Shown: one piece after another, positions 26,870-36,307 of the stretch | How positions within the stretch are numbered: the first letter of the stretch is position 1 | How the letters are laid out: every line of letters starts with the position of its first letter | DNA from: Nostoc sp. C052 | GTDB lineage: Bacteria > Cyanobacteriota > Cyanobacteriia > Cyanobacteriales > Nostocaceae | Direction of reading: 5' to 3' | Assembly (NCBI RefSeq): GCF_013393905.1 | Contig: NZ_CP040272.1 | Span: 3,224,001-3,288,000, forward strand | DNA: 64,000 nucleotides | Notes under the pieces: model-generated | Databases searched by the model: none | Seen by the model: only the letters and a program-made list of their open reading frames with translations | What the model was told of the DNA's origin: nothing | Translations under genes and position numbers: made by a program

Positions 26870-28021
26870 ATGAATGATAAGCTGATGCTGATGATTCCAG
26901 GCCCTACCCCAGTGCCCGAAGCTGCCTTACTGGCATTAGCCAAGCATCCAATTGGACACCGTACTAGTGAATTTAGCAATATATTGGCAGAGGTGACAGA
27001 AAACCTCAAGTGGCTGCACCAAACTCAAAATGATGTGCTGACGCTGAATGTCAGTGGTACGGGTGCTGTAGAAGCCGGAATAATTAATTTTCTCTCTCCA
27101 GGCGATCGCATCTTAGTTGGCTCTAATGGTAAATTTGGTGAACGCTGGGTAGAAGTTGGTCAAGCCTACGGTTTGAATGTAGAAGAAGTTAAGGTGGAAT
27201 GGGGAAAACCCTTAGACCCCGCAGTATTTGCCGAAAAACTCCAAGCAGATACCCAAAAGCAAATAAAAGCCGTAATCATTACCCACAGCGAAACCTCAAC
27301 GGGTGTGTTGAATGACCTAGAAACCATCAACCGCCACGTTAAAGAACACGGTGAAGCTTTAATTATCGTTGATGCTGTAACTAGCTTGGGTGCGTTCAAC
27401 CTACCTGTGGATGCTTGGGGTTTGGATATCGTCGCTTCCGGTTCCCAAAAAGGTTATATGATTCCGCCAGGGTTGGGTTTTGTTTCAGTCAGTCCCAAAG
27501 CTTGGGAAGCTTACAAAAGTGCAAAGCTACCAAAATATTATTTGGACTTAGGCAAATATCGCAAAGCCACAGCCAAAAATACAACCCCATTTACTCCCCC
27601 TGTGAACTTGATTGTAGCGTTACACACCACGCTGCGAATCATGAAAGAAGAAGGCTTGGAATCAATATTTGCTCGTCATGAACGGCTGAAAAATGCTACC
27701 CGCGCCGCCATTCAAGGATTAAATTTACCCTTGTTTGCAGCAGATAGTTATGCTAGTCCGGCGATTACAGCTGTAGCACCACAGGGAATTGAACCAGATA
27801 AGATTCGGTCATTTATCAAAAAACGCTTTGATATTGCCTTAGCTGGTGGTCAAGACCACTTGAGTAATAAAATTTTCCGTATTGGTCACTTGGGTTTTGT
27901 GAGCGATCGCGATATCCTTAGCTGTATAGCATCCTTAGAAGTTACCCTCTCAGAACTTGGCTATGAAGACTTCACCCCTGGTTCTGGTGTAGCAGCAGCA
28001 CTTAGAGTGTTTACAAAATAG
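26870..28021 (+). CDS. PLP-dependent aminotransferase, alanine-glyoxylate/serine-pyruvate type
   Basis: 383 residues of fold-type I class V aminotransferase: MIPGPTPVPEAALLAL at the start, GTGAVEAGI for phosphate binding, THSETSTGVLNDL, VDAVTSLGA with the cofactor Asp, and the Schiff-base lysine K194 in ASGSQKGYM. This group transaminates serine, alanine or glyoxylate and serves photorespiration in cyanobacteria. Homologues were long annotated as the 'small subunit of soluble hydrogenase', which is a misnomer. A hairpin terminator follows directly. Confidence 0.9.
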   Translation: MNDKLMLMIPGPTPVPEAALLALAKHPIGHRTSEFSNILAEVTENLKWLHQTQNDVLTLNVSGTGAVEAGIINFLSPGDRILVGSNGKFGERWVEVGQAYGLNVEEVKVEWGKPLDPAVFAEKLQADTQKQIKAVIITHSETSTGVLNDLETINRHVKEHGEALIIVDAVTSLGAFNLPVDAWGLDIVASGSQKGYMIPPGLGFVSVSPKAWEAYKSAKLPKYYLDLGKYRKATAKNTTPFTPPVNLIVALHTTLRIMKEEGLESIFARHERLKNATRAAIQGLNLPLFAADSYASPAITAVAPQGIEPDKIRSFIKKRFDIALAGGQDHLSNKIFRIGHLGFVSDRDILSCIASLEVTLSELGYEDFTPGSGVAAALRVFTK

Positions 28022-28046
28022 TCATTGGTCATTTGCAAAGAACAAA

Positions 28047-28084
28047 TCAAAAGAGCGGGTTAATAATTTAACTCGCTCTTTTGA
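28047..28084 (+). terminator. Hairpin terminator after the aminotransferase gene
   Basis: Seventeen-base arms (28047-28063 and 28068-28084, one mismatch) with a four-base loop and four T residues in the second arm. It begins 25 bases after the stop codon. The remaining stretch to 28386 holds only short repeats. Confidence 0.7.
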
Positions 28085-28386
28085 CTTGTATATAAATGAG
28101 TAGAAATCGCCAGAATCAAGAGGCTATATATCAACACCTCAATTATCCTCAATGACACCAAGTTGCCCTAGATAGTATTTATTTCTTATAAAGAAATTCG
28201 CACAGTGTGTTCAACACCAAACAAGACTAATCTTTGGCAACTTAGTATCACACCAAATTGGTATAAATAGTATTGTTTAAGATTCCGGTAACAGACATTT
28301 AGTAGAAACTTATAATCCAAAATCCAAAATCTAAGTTACGCTCAAAGCGCAGCAAAGGTACAACCTAAATCCAAAATTGGTATGAC

Positions 28387-28578
28387 CTATGCCGTCTCCA
28401 GCCAATCATAAATTTGTTCTAATTGGTCTAAAGTAATCAACCCATACTGCCAAAGAATCATTGCCAAAGGGCCTGGGTCTTGCTCCCGGTGCCGAAGTGC
28501 CACTGCTAGTGATGCTGTGGAAATTGCCAAATCTTCTTGCAAAAAATGAATCAGTCGAGAATATTTTGATGGTGACAT
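28387..28578 (-). CDS. DUF2949 family protein
   Basis: 63 residues. The pattern SRLIHFLQEDLAISTASLAVALRH...LAMILWQYGLITLDQLEQIYDWLE is that of the cyanobacterial DUF2949 family, a small helical protein of unknown function. I place the start at 28578 because AAGGAGGTGA, a near-perfect ribosome site, lies seven bases before this ATG; the longer frame from 28614 would put that site inside the coding sequence. Confidence 0.8.
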   Translation of the reverse strand: MSPSKYSRLIHFLQEDLAISTASLAVALRHREQDPGPLAMILWQYGLITLDQLEQIYDWLETA

Positions 28579-29096
28579 TTGTATCTCACCTCCTTGTGCA
28601 GAATGTATTGTCATATATCAGTTCACCATTGCTCGGTAGACAGTAGCCAGTATTTCATCTGTCACTGTGCCGTCATCGGCCATACACCCCAGCACAGCTT
28701 TTTTTTGATCTGCCTTTAAGATAGGCTTCTCATAGAGGGTTTAAGAAATTCTCAAGCAGTATTTTTACTTAATTCAATTGGCTTCATCTTGTTTACTTTT
28801 GCGCTTTATTTAATTACACAGGTAGTAACAAAGATTCCATAGCCTATACTCTCTTATTGGCGACTATTTGCACTTACGCCCAAGGGAATATTTTTGCAAC
28901 CCAACCTTAAGACTACGATTTTAGGTTGGAGACAGTAGAATTTTACATTATTACCACAGTTTTTAAATAGTAGCGTTACAAGTGACTGTTTTACCACATC
29001 AAGTGACATTTTTTACAGAAAAAACATATATTTCGACCGTATAGGTTCTTAACCGGGTAATTACTCAAATTTTTATACCCGCAAAGTACCGGAGGC
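28579..29096. other. Spacer with a possible small reverse frame
   Basis: On the reverse strand at about 28619-28735 an open frame encodes a protein-like end (KADQKKAVLGC, then MADDGTVTDEILATVYRAMVN) but lacks a convincing start codon or ribosome site. It could be a remnant or the 3' part of a small gene. The remainder (28740-29096) shows nothing I can support. Confidence 0.25.
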
Positions 29097-29603
29097 TCAA
29101 AACTCAAATTTGATAGTATCACCTACTTTTAACTTCAATTCGGCAGCTCTTCCAGAGCGAAGTTCAATCACCTTATCGACTAGTGTCCTGGGGCCGTAAG
29201 TAGGACAAGGATCACTTGTACAAGGAGGTGTAGCAGCCTGAATATATTTAACTACACCCTTATGTAGAAATACTATATCCAATGGCATAGGTGTATTCTT
29301 CATCCAGAAACTAACTGGTTGTGCTGAAGGGAAGGGAAATAGCATTCCCCGGTCATCTGGCAAAGCTGGTCGATACATCAAACCCATCTCTTGCTGTTCT
29401 GGTGTCTGTGCTACCTCTAATTTAATTGTTGTGCCATTAGGAACAATGGCTTTAGCAGTAATTGGTAGTGTTTGACCTAAACTCGCTGCTGCTGGAGTTT
29501 GAGAAGCAGAGGCGGGGCTGGGAGGTTTAGCTGTTGTTGGGGCGGAACAGCCCATCAGAAAAAGACTCAGCAACATCGAAAGCAAACTTAGCCAACGAGT
29601 CAT
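29097..29603 (-). CDS. DUF192 lipoprotein
   Basis: 168 residues. The signal peptide ends in a lipobox LMGC (Cys19), followed by a Pro/Ala/Ser linker and a DUF192 domain (EVAQTPEQQEMGLMYRPALPDDRGMLFPFP, SFWMKNTPMPLDIVFL, then LVDKVIELRSGRAAEL). DUF192 proteins are small beta-barrel proteins of uncertain function found secreted or periplasmic in bacteria and archaea. It lies 105 bases downstream of the response regulator on the same strand. Confidence 0.85.
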   Translation of the reverse strand: MTRWLSLLSMLLSLFLMGCSAPTTAKPPSPASASQTPAAASLGQTLPITAKAIVPNGTTIKLEVAQTPEQQEMGLMYRPALPDDRGMLFPFPSAQPVSFWMKNTPMPLDIVFLHKGVVKYIQAATPPCTSDPCPTYGPRTLVDKVIELRSGRAAELKLKVGDTIKFEF

Positions 29604-29708
29604 ATAGTTTTTTGATTTTGTAATTTAGACTTCAATTTTACAGTGTTGTAGGCAGAAAAACCCCTTGGCTGGGAGGCAATGAAGTAGCTAGACTTCCGCT
29701 ACAGTATA

Positions 29709-30395
29709 CTAGGATTCTCTTAAAACGTACCCGACGCCGCGCACTGTTTGAATAAGGCGCTTTTGACCTTCATCTTCGATTTTTAGCCGCAAGTAACGGA
29801 TGTACACTTCAATTACATTCGACTCACCCAGAAAGTCGTAACCCCAAACATTCTCTAAAATTTGTTCGCGGGTTAACACTTCACGGGGATGTTCCATTAA
29901 GAATTTTAATAGTTCAAATTCCTTCATTGTCAAGTCAATTGGTCGTCCGTTGTGTATGGCGCGACGAGTTGCTATGTCTAAAATTAAATCCCCAAAGCGT
30001 AATTGCTCGGTGGTATCCACATCGGGTTTTAAGTAGAGGCGAATCAACTTCAAAAAGTCTTCTGAGCGGTAAGGCTTGAGAATGTAATCATCCGCTCCAG
30101 CTTCTAGACAAGCTACCCGATCGTCAACTGTATCCCTTGCCATTAAAATCAATACAGGCGATCGCATACCAGTGCTTCTGAGATTTTTGCACAATGAGAG
30201 TCCTGATTCTCCTGCTAGCATTCGGTCTAAAACAATTAAAGCAGGCTGGCGATCGCGACAGTGTTGTAAACCACTCGCTGCATCATGAGCCACAATTGAT
30301 TCATAGCCGGCTTCTTGCAAATCGCAAGCAAGCTGATTTGCAAGGCTCTCATCGGTTTCAATCACCAAAACAGAGGGACTTTGAGCAACTGTCAT
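29709..30395 (-). CDS. nblR: OmpR/PhoB-type response regulator, NblR-like
   Basis: 228 residues: receiver domain 1-120 and winged-helix DNA-binding domain 130-228 (LTMKEFELLKFLMEHPREVLTREQILENVWGYDF, YIRYLRLKIEDEGQKRLIQTVRGVGYVL). Asp57 is the phosphoacceptor site. The usual acidic pair near the N-terminus is Glu13/Asp15 (VIETDES). This N-terminus and the sequence ARDTVDDRVACLEAGADDYILKPYRSEDFLKLI fit cyanobacterial NblR, which controls phycobilisome breakdown and survival under stress; that assignment is by recollection of the family. No histidine kinase is adjacent. Confidence 0.8.
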   Translation of the reverse strand: MTVAQSPSVLVIETDESLANQLACDLQEAGYESIVAHDAASGLQHCRDRQPALIVLDRMLAGESGLSLCKNLRSTGMRSPVLILMARDTVDDRVACLEAGADDYILKPYRSEDFLKLIRLYLKPDVDTTEQLRFGDLILDIATRRAIHNGRPIDLTMKEFELLKFLMEHPREVLTREQILENVWGYDFLGESNVIEVYIRYLRLKIEDEGQKRLIQTVRGVGYVLRES

Positions 30396-30595
30396 AACAA
30401 TTTGGGATATTGGATTTGGGATTGTAAAGATATTCCAGTGAAAATCTTTACATCAGTTATAAAGTGCAAATACGAGTTTTTCGTGATGGAACAATCTGAT
30501 TTGAAACGCAGCTAAGAATCTTTTAGCACGTTCAGGTATCACCCATCGAATTCTTGGATGCAATCTTAATAACTAGGGGATTGGGGATTGGATAC

Positions 30596-30704
30596 TAGTA
30601 CCGCAAGGCGGAATTAAAAATTAAAAATTAAAAATTAAAAATGAATACAGCGTAAGCATTTCATTGATTTGAAATGGGTGGTTTATTTACGCCGTGTTGT
30701 ACTA
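30596..30704. mobile_element. 109-bp miniature element with TAGTAC...GTACTA ends
   Basis: The left end TAGTACCGCAAGGCGG and the complement of the right end, TAGTACAACACGGCGT, form imperfect inverted repeats. The interior has tandem AATTAAA units and no coding capacity. Its last 28 bases are identical to 54068-54095, where they follow a transposase-like remnant, so this is probably a MITE of that element. Confidence 0.65.
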
Positions 30705-30815
30705 GGTACTAGGGATTGGGTATTGGAATTAAGGGAGAGATAGATAAGTGACAGAGAATAATCTTTACCCTGTAGCCTGTTTCCCAGTCCCCAGTCCCCA
30801 ATCCCCACCCAATCC

Positions 30816-31733
30816 CTACGGCAACTCTACCGAAGTTGGTTTGGCGATATGTGGCAAGCCCCAACCTAATTTTTCTCGCAAAATTCGGAAAAACTCAGGC
30901 GGTTGCAGGCGAATAAATCGGGCACTATATTGCGATCGCTCCATATATACCCGATCTTCTGGTAGGATGTAACACCCACCATTGCCATCTACCACCATCA
31001 CTAGCCGAGGGATATTGACTGGGTAGATATTGACCGATTCACTATCTGGAAATACCAATGCTCTAGAAGCTAGGGAATGGGGACAAATAGGTACTAGCTG
31101 CAAAACAGGTACACCAGGAGTCACCACTGGGCCACCAGCACTTAATGAGTAAGCTGTAGAACCAGTAGGTGTAGAAACAATCACACCATCCGCAGCAATA
31201 TCTACTGGCGCATGGCGTCCTATGGCAATTTCAAAATGGCACATAGAGGTCAAAGGTTCCCGATGCAGCACCATTTCATTTAAGCAGAGAGCTTCCCACA
31301 GTACTGAGTCTCCCCGAAACACTTTGACGGTGAGCATAGCTCGTTCTTCAATTTCATACTCACCTGCGATCGCCTGTTCTAGTGCTTGGGGCAATTGATT
31401 CAGGAAAGTTTCGGTCAAAAATCCCATGTGGCCGGTATTCACTGTTAGTAGTGGAATACCACAGGGAGCTACCTGACGAGACGCTGCTAAAACAGTGCCG
31501 TCTCCCCCTAATACCACTGCAAACTTCATATCTGAGTCAAAACCAGGGGGCGTTAGACCGTCAATGGGGGTGTGGCATACAGGACTTTCCGGGTTAGGGT
31601 AGCCCAATATCCCACCGATACTCGATGTGATACATACATTCCAACCGGCTGCGGTTAGCTTGTCTTTCAACTCGATAGCGACACGGCCCGCTATCGGTTT
31701 AACGTCATTGTAGATAATGCCTGCTTTCGGCAC
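30816..31733 (-). CDS. nadK: NAD kinase
   Basis: About 305 residues. The kinase motif GGDGT is at about residues 76-80 (VVLGGDGTVLAASR), followed by NTGHMGFLTE, the NE/D region CLNEMVLHRE and the glycine-rich DGVIVSTPTGSTAYSLSAGGP. It phosphorylates NAD to NADP, which photosynthetic cells need in quantity. GTG at 31733 gives the usual start (PKAGIIYNDVKP); a TTG at 31739 would add two residues. Cyanobacteria carry two NAD kinases and this long-N-terminus form is one of them. Confidence 0.93.
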   Translation of the reverse strand: MPKAGIIYNDVKPIAGRVAIELKDKLTAAGWNVCITSSIGGILGYPNPESPVCHTPIDGLTPPGFDSDMKFAVVLGGDGTVLAASRQVAPCGIPLLTVNTGHMGFLTETFLNQLPQALEQAIAGEYEIEERAMLTVKVFRGDSVLWEALCLNEMVLHREPLTSMCHFEIAIGRHAPVDIAADGVIVSTPTGSTAYSLSAGGPVVTPGVPVLQLVPICPHSLASRALVFPDSESVNIYPVNIPRLVMVVDGNGGCYILPEDRVYMERSQYSARFIRLQPPEFFRILREKLGWGLPHIAKPTSVELP

Positions 31734-31864
31734 ACTCAAATATCCAAGTTTAGGCGATGCTTTGTATTATGTAATCCTTACACATTTTTGGTCATGTAGT
31801 CATTAATCTAGAGTCAAATATCTAGAGTCTAGAATTTTACGACTAAATGTCTGTTTCGTAATGA

Positions 31865-32863
31865 TTATTGGCTATTGGCTTTTGAAGACTGTTTAAAAGG
31901 AGTTTTTTTAGGTTTCTGCTTTTTATTTTTATTTTTCTGGTAGTCTACCTCTTTGAGCTTCTTCATGATTCGGCTGAAGTACTCTTGTAGATAGCTTTCT
32001 AGGGTTGTGGTTTGTTGCTGATCTAAACCAAACACTGTGTAAACTTCATCCATTGCAGCATTTAACTGTTTCCCACTAGCCAATACTTCTGTAAATGCTA
32101 GCCTGTCTGCTACATTCCATCCCCACTGGAAGAATCGCATTATACCCCGCACAGCACGCAGCAAGTTTATTGGCATCCGCGTTACTCTGGCATCTTTTCC
32201 AGATAAGCGTTCGCACAGGTTGATGATTTCTTCTGCACTCCATGCACGAGTCCCGACTACAGGAAAAGTTTGGTTTTCCGTTTCTGGTACACTCAATGCT
32301 CGGATTGCAAACTTAGCAATATCCTGAGTATCCATATAGGCGATGGGTGAAGAATTACCTGTTACCCAAACTGGCTGTCCTTCTAAAATGGGAATCCCGT
32401 ACTGACCGATTAACCCTTGCATAAACCCAGCTAGTCGCAAGATAGTATAATTTAAGCCTGACTCAGCCAGAAATACTTCTGTACATCGCTTAATTTCCAT
32501 AAGCGGCACTTCTGGGTATTTATCAGCATCTAAAATTGAAAAGAAGACAAAACGCTCTACACCCGCAGCTTTTGCAGCTTGAATCAATGCTACTTTGCCT
32601 TCCCAGTCCACTTGTTTGATACTCAGTGAATCTGTAGGGCGAGATGTTGACGCATCTATAACTTGAGTTACGCCTTCTAATGCTTCCGCTAGGCTTTCGG
32701 GGTAACGTAAATTTCCGGGTACGAGTTCTGCACCCCACTCTTTGAGAAAAGCTGCTTTTTTACTGCTGCGGACAAGGCAGCGTACTTTATATCCCTCATC
32801 GATAGCACGACGAGCCACTTGTCTTCCTAAGGTGCCAGTGGCACCGACGATTAATAATGTCAT
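31865..32863 (-). CDS. ycf39: Ycf39-type NAD(P)-binding photosystem II assembly factor
   Basis: 332 residues of the atypical short-chain dehydrogenase (NmrA-like) family. The nucleotide-binding GATGTLGRQVARRA lies at residues 7-20, followed by YKVRCLVRSSKKA, FVFFSILDADKYPEVPLMEIK and YTILRLAGFMQGLIGQYG, all typical of Ycf39. In cyanobacteria Ycf39 works with high-light-inducible proteins in an early photosystem II assembly complex that supplies chlorophyll to D1. The lysine-rich tail (about 305-332) is a variable extension. petM lies upstream on the same strand. Confidence 0.9.
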   Translation of the reverse strand: MTLLIVGATGTLGRQVARRAIDEGYKVRCLVRSSKKAAFLKEWGAELVPGNLRYPESLAEALEGVTQVIDASTSRPTDSLSIKQVDWEGKVALIQAAKAAGVERFVFFSILDADKYPEVPLMEIKRCTEVFLAESGLNYTILRLAGFMQGLIGQYGIPILEGQPVWVTGNSSPIAYMDTQDIAKFAIRALSVPETENQTFPVVGTRAWSAEEIINLCERLSGKDARVTRMPINLLRAVRGIMRFFQWGWNVADRLAFTEVLASGKQLNAAMDEVYTVFGLDQQQTTTLESYLQEYFSRIMKKLKEVDYQKNKNKKQKPKKTPFKQSSKANSQ

Positions 32864-32983
32864 GAGGGTTGTAATAAATTTTAATGTTTTATGAAAAGAA
32901 TGTTATCAGAATAACCTATGCAAACAAAACTTTACATCTTTTCTCAGAAAATCTATTCATTTAGATAGACTCATGAAAAAATA

Positions 32984-33013
32984 GCTGTCCGGTTAACGGA
33001 CAAGCTTTTTTCT
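32984..33013 (-). terminator. Probable petM terminator
   Basis: The palindrome GCTGTCCGGTTAACGGACAAGC lies downstream of petM on its strand; on the reverse strand it is followed by AATT/TTTTTC sequence and sits about 80 bases past the petM stop. The stem GTCCG/CGGAC with a GTTAA loop is short but G-C rich, and T runs flank both sides. Confidence 0.5.
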
Positions 33014-33091
33014 CATTTCGATGAAAAAGGGAGTAGGGAATGGGGGAGTGGAGTAATAACTCTTAACTCATCACTCTTAACTCAGCACTAA

Positions 33092-33196
33092 TTATTCTTC
33101 TCCGCCTTGAATTTTCAGCAACAACGCGCCTAAGCCCCAACCTACGAAAATTAGACTGAAAGATAATAGAGCTGCATTCAAAATTTCGCCGCCCAT
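33092..33196 (-). CDS. petM: Cytochrome b6f complex subunit PetM
   Basis: 34 residues, one membrane helix: MGGEILNAALLSFSLIFVGW continues to a GLGALLLKIQGGEE end. This is the well-conserved PetM (subunit VII) sequence, a small peripheral helix of the cytochrome b6f complex in the thylakoid. A short AGGAG-like sequence precedes the ATG. It lies 228 bases upstream of ycf39; the spacer has a G-C hairpin and a T run near 32985-33012 (GTCCGGTTAACGGACAAGC on the + strand), likely the petM terminator. Confidence 0.95.
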   Translation of the reverse strand: MGGEILNAALLSFSLIFVGWGLGALLLKIQGGEE

Positions 33197-33401
33197 TGGT
33201 GTGATTCTCCTTATGCAAAGTGGTGTGTAAACTAGGTCTACCAGAAGCTTTTCAACAGTTGCTAGGATTAGACCTGTGTAAACAATTTTAAACTAGTTTA
33301 GCAAGTAATCCCTACTGGCTTGGGGGGCAATCCCTACTGTTGGAAAAAGGGGAAATGGGGAAATGGGGAAAACTTTATGATAATAATTGTGAAGAAAATT
33401 T

Positions 33402-34505
33402 ATGTATCAAGCTAATTTAATAAACTCTGTCAAAGAAAATCGTCCGCGTTTGGTGCTGACGCTGGGAGATCCGGCGGGTATTGGGCCGGAGGTGATTTTG
33501 AAAGCTTTAGCAGATCAGGAAATTAGTCAAAAATATGACGTTACAGTGGTGGGTAACAGGGATGTTTTGACACAGAGCTATGGCAAACTGAATTTAACTG
33601 AGAATTTAGCACCTTTGGCAAATCCAGATGATTTGTCAGTCCGCGATGTGCAGTTGGATGAGAAGATTCAAGGTGAAATTATCCCAGGAATCGGTAATGC
33701 GGCCAGTGGTGCGGCCAGTTTTGCCTATATGGAATATGCGATTGCTCAAACATTGGCTGGTAAATTTGATGCTATTGTCACAGGGCCCATCGCTAAATCT
33801 GCTTGGAAAGCCGCAGGATATAATTATCCAGGGCAAACGGAACTTTTGGCACAAAAGTCAGGTGTTGACCGTTTTGGGATGTTATTCGTAGCGCGATCGC
33901 CCCATACTGGTTGGACACTCCGCGCAATACTAGCTACCACACATATTCCCCTACGTCAAGTAGCAGATGTCTTGACACCGCAGTTGTTGACACAAAAACT
34001 AGATTTGTTGGTGGAGTGTTTGGAACAAGATTTTGGGATAGAAAATGGGAGAATTGCGATCGCCGGGTTAAATCCCCACAGTGGCGAACAGGGACAACTT
34101 GGGCATGAAGAACAGGATTGGTTAATTCCCTGGTTAGAGCAAGAGCGGCAAAACCGACCACAATTACAGTTAGATGGGCCAATCCCGCCAGATACGATGT
34201 GGGTTAAACCTGGGCAAGCTTGGTATGGAAATTCTTTAGTACAAAATCCTGCTGATGGGTATTTGGCACTTTACCACGACCAAGGCTTAATTCCTGTGAA
34301 GCTGATGGCATTTGATCGAGCGGTTAATACTTCTATTGGTCTTCCCTTCGTTCGGACTTCACCAGATCATGGAACAGCCTTTGATATTGCGGATAAGGGA
34401 ATTGCTGATGCTACGAGTATGAAAGCAGCAATACATTTAGCGGCTGAGTTGGTCAGTCAAAGATTGGCGGTCAATACGGTTCGGTTAAGGCAAGAGACGC
34501 GATAA
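33402..34505 (+). CDS. pdxA: 4-hydroxythreonine-4-phosphate dehydrogenase
   Basis: 367 residues matching PdxA, which oxidises 4-phosphohydroxy-L-threonine in the deoxyxylulose-5-phosphate-dependent pyridoxal phosphate pathway. Family segments: LTLGDPAGIGPEVILKAL, TGPIAKSAW, GQTELLA, the metal-ligand histidines in ATTHIPL, GLNPHSGE and YHDQGLIPVK, and FVRTSPDHGTAFDIA near the end. A perfect palindrome overlaps its last codons and stop. Confidence 0.95.
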   Translation: MYQANLINSVKENRPRLVLTLGDPAGIGPEVILKALADQEISQKYDVTVVGNRDVLTQSYGKLNLTENLAPLANPDDLSVRDVQLDEKIQGEIIPGIGNAASGAASFAYMEYAIAQTLAGKFDAIVTGPIAKSAWKAAGYNYPGQTELLAQKSGVDRFGMLFVARSPHTGWTLRAILATTHIPLRQVADVLTPQLLTQKLDLLVECLEQDFGIENGRIAIAGLNPHSGEQGQLGHEEQDWLIPWLEQERQNRPQLQLDGPIPPDTMWVKPGQAWYGNSLVQNPADGYLALYHDQGLIPVKLMAFDRAVNTSIGLPFVRTSPDHGTAFDIADKGIADATSMKAAIHLAAELVSQRLAVNTVRLRQETR

Positions 34506-34559
34506 ATCGCCGTCTTTACAAGAATCAGTCTTTTGTAGAGACGGCGATTTATCGCGTCT
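34495..34559. terminator. Perfect 21-bp palindrome overlapping the pdxA stop
   Basis: Arms at 34495-34515 and 34539-34559 are exact complements (AGACGCGATAAATCGCCGTC plus one base) separated by a 23-base loop, with TTTG after the second arm. The first arm includes the last three sense codons and the stop codon of pdxA. It resembles the dispersed AGACG(C/T)GATTTATCGCGTC palindromes of cyanobacteria and may act as terminator. Confidence 0.65.
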
Positions 34560-34805
34560 TTGTTATCTAGAGTTTTCTTCTATAGGAGTAGTTAGGTTAT
34601 GCAGTCAGCGAACACAGAAACTCAATTGAATATCAGGAAATATTCTTCCCCGATAAACTGTGCGACTAGACTTTGGATTAGTCATTGTTATTTTTCTCTA
34701 TCTACTTATAACTTTAAATACGCTTTTTTATCTCCATTAATAGACAATGCTGCAAATACTCATTAACTACGAATTACGTAGCTTGTTTCTCACCGGAAGC
34801 GAGTA

Positions 34806-35525
34806 TTATGAATTAGTAATCTCATCGGGTGCTTCAAACTTGTAACCATAGCCCCGCACAGTTTTAATAAACTCTGGTACGCTGGTATCGACTTCCATTT
34901 TCTTACGCAATTGACCAATATGCACATCAACCACCCGTCCATCTCCTATGTAGTCGCAACCCCAGATTTTTTGGATTAATTGTGGGCGACTCCAAGCTTG
35001 ATTAGGATGACTTGCTAAAAAATGTAAAATATTAAATTCCAGTGCTGTTAAAGCCAGAGGTTTATCATTAAGTGTTACCTCTCGACCCTCTGGATTAATT
35101 GCTAACTGCTTGAAAACGATCCGTTGTGTTGGGGAAGGGTTGATGTAGCGTATCCGCCTCAAAAGAGCTTCGACTCTAACTTCAACTTCTGCAAGACTAA
35201 ATGGTTTAGTCATGAAGTCATCAGCACCCGCGCTTAAGATTTTAATTTTATCAGCCTCATCAGTCCTACTAGTGAGTATCAGCACTAAAACATTAGTACG
35301 ACTCTGCATCTCTTGGCAGAGGCTATAACCAGTAACATCCGGCAAATTCCAATCCAGAATTACTAAAGCTGGGTTAAATTGCTCAAACAACGATAAAGCA
35401 GTCTTACCATCTGCTGCCGACTCTATTTGATATTTCCGACTTAAAAAACGATAGACGAGATTTCGCACGCCGAAGTCATCATCGACAATCAGAATTTTGG
35501 GAGTCGTATCGGTAATCATAACCAT
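34806..35525 (-). CDS. OmpR/PhoB-type response regulator
   Basis: 239 residues. The receiver domain has the acidic DDD at 15-17, phosphoacceptor Asp58 (VILDWNLPD), a Thr/Ser in LTSRTDEAD and Lys in TKPFS. The winged-helix domain follows (LTALEFNILHFLASHPNQAWSRPQLIQKIWGCDY, VDVHIGQLRKKME, IKTVRGYGYKFE). It is an orphan with no kinase nearby. The target genes are unknown. A second in-frame ATG two codons later is an equal alternative. Confidence 0.9.
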   Translation of the reverse strand: MVMITDTTPKILIVDDDFGVRNLVYRFLSRKYQIESAADGKTALSLFEQFNPALVILDWNLPDVTGYSLCQEMQSRTNVLVLILTSRTDEADKIKILSAGADDFMTKPFSLAEVEVRVEALLRRIRYINPSPTQRIVFKQLAINPEGREVTLNDKPLALTALEFNILHFLASHPNQAWSRPQLIQKIWGCDYIGDGRVVDVHIGQLRKKMEVDTSVPEFIKTVRGYGYKFEAPDEITNS

Positions 35526-36307
35526 AATGCTGCCTATTGTGGATTCTGCAATTCGCTGTTATGCCAGTTTGGCTTTATGTGTTTTTGTTGAGAGTGTATT
35601 CACGCGCATCTCTGCTGAGTGCGATCGCTACTGTAGTATTTGTGTACAATTAATTTTCCATGAAGTTTATAAAAACTTCAGCCATTGTAATGCTGATAAA
35701 ATGTATGACTGTTGTATGATTTTTGTATAATCTTGAATTTATTTTGTATAGCTGTAAAGCTTGACACTTAGATTTAAGTATAATCATAAACTATCTCCGT
35801 AACCGCAAATAGTCTCAAGACACATCCAAAAGTGACGGTAATTACTACAACTTTAAAAAAGCAACATAATTTTCTGAATAATTAAGTTAAGTTTCTACAA
35901 AGGTTGACAAACTAACTTATAGCGGTTCTTGTTCATGTAAGGTACACCCATAGGGGTAATACTCTGCGGTCAGCTGCAACTCATGGAGACGCACTCGCGT
36001 TCGCGTCTACGTGAATTGCCCCTACTTGCGATATAATTCGTACCGCATCTGAGTAGGAACCGCTATATCAGCCAATCTGAATTTTCAAGGGATCTGGAAA
36101 ATCTCTCTCCTAAAAGGGGCTAGGTTTTTCGTGGGCTTTTCCATACAACGTGAAAAGTTAGATCAGTCAATCTAGATTTTCAACTCCTATTTACCTAACT
36201 GGAATTTAGCTAGCAAGTATGTTCTCTTGAAGAAAATCTACCCTAGTGTATTTACATATAGCTACCCTCTTAAGCATATACTATAGTACAAATTTCAGCC
36301 TGAGACT
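35526..36307. other. 782-base gene-free stretch before the NACHT gene
   Basis: A dispersed repeat similar to the one near 3909-3972 fills about 35945-36026 (GGTACACCCATAGGGGTAAT ... GAATTGCCCCTAC). The stretch 36070-36170 has related pairs AGTCAATCTAGATTTTCAAC and GCCAATCTGAATTTTCAAGG, a diverged direct repeat. One 77-codon forward frame at 35497-35730 overlaps the regulator promoter and looks fortuitous. I see no defined promoter. Confidence 0.4.

Noticed and set aside
35497..35730. 77-codon forward frame
   Set aside because: Overlaps the start of the response regulator and its promoter; Cys-rich random composition.
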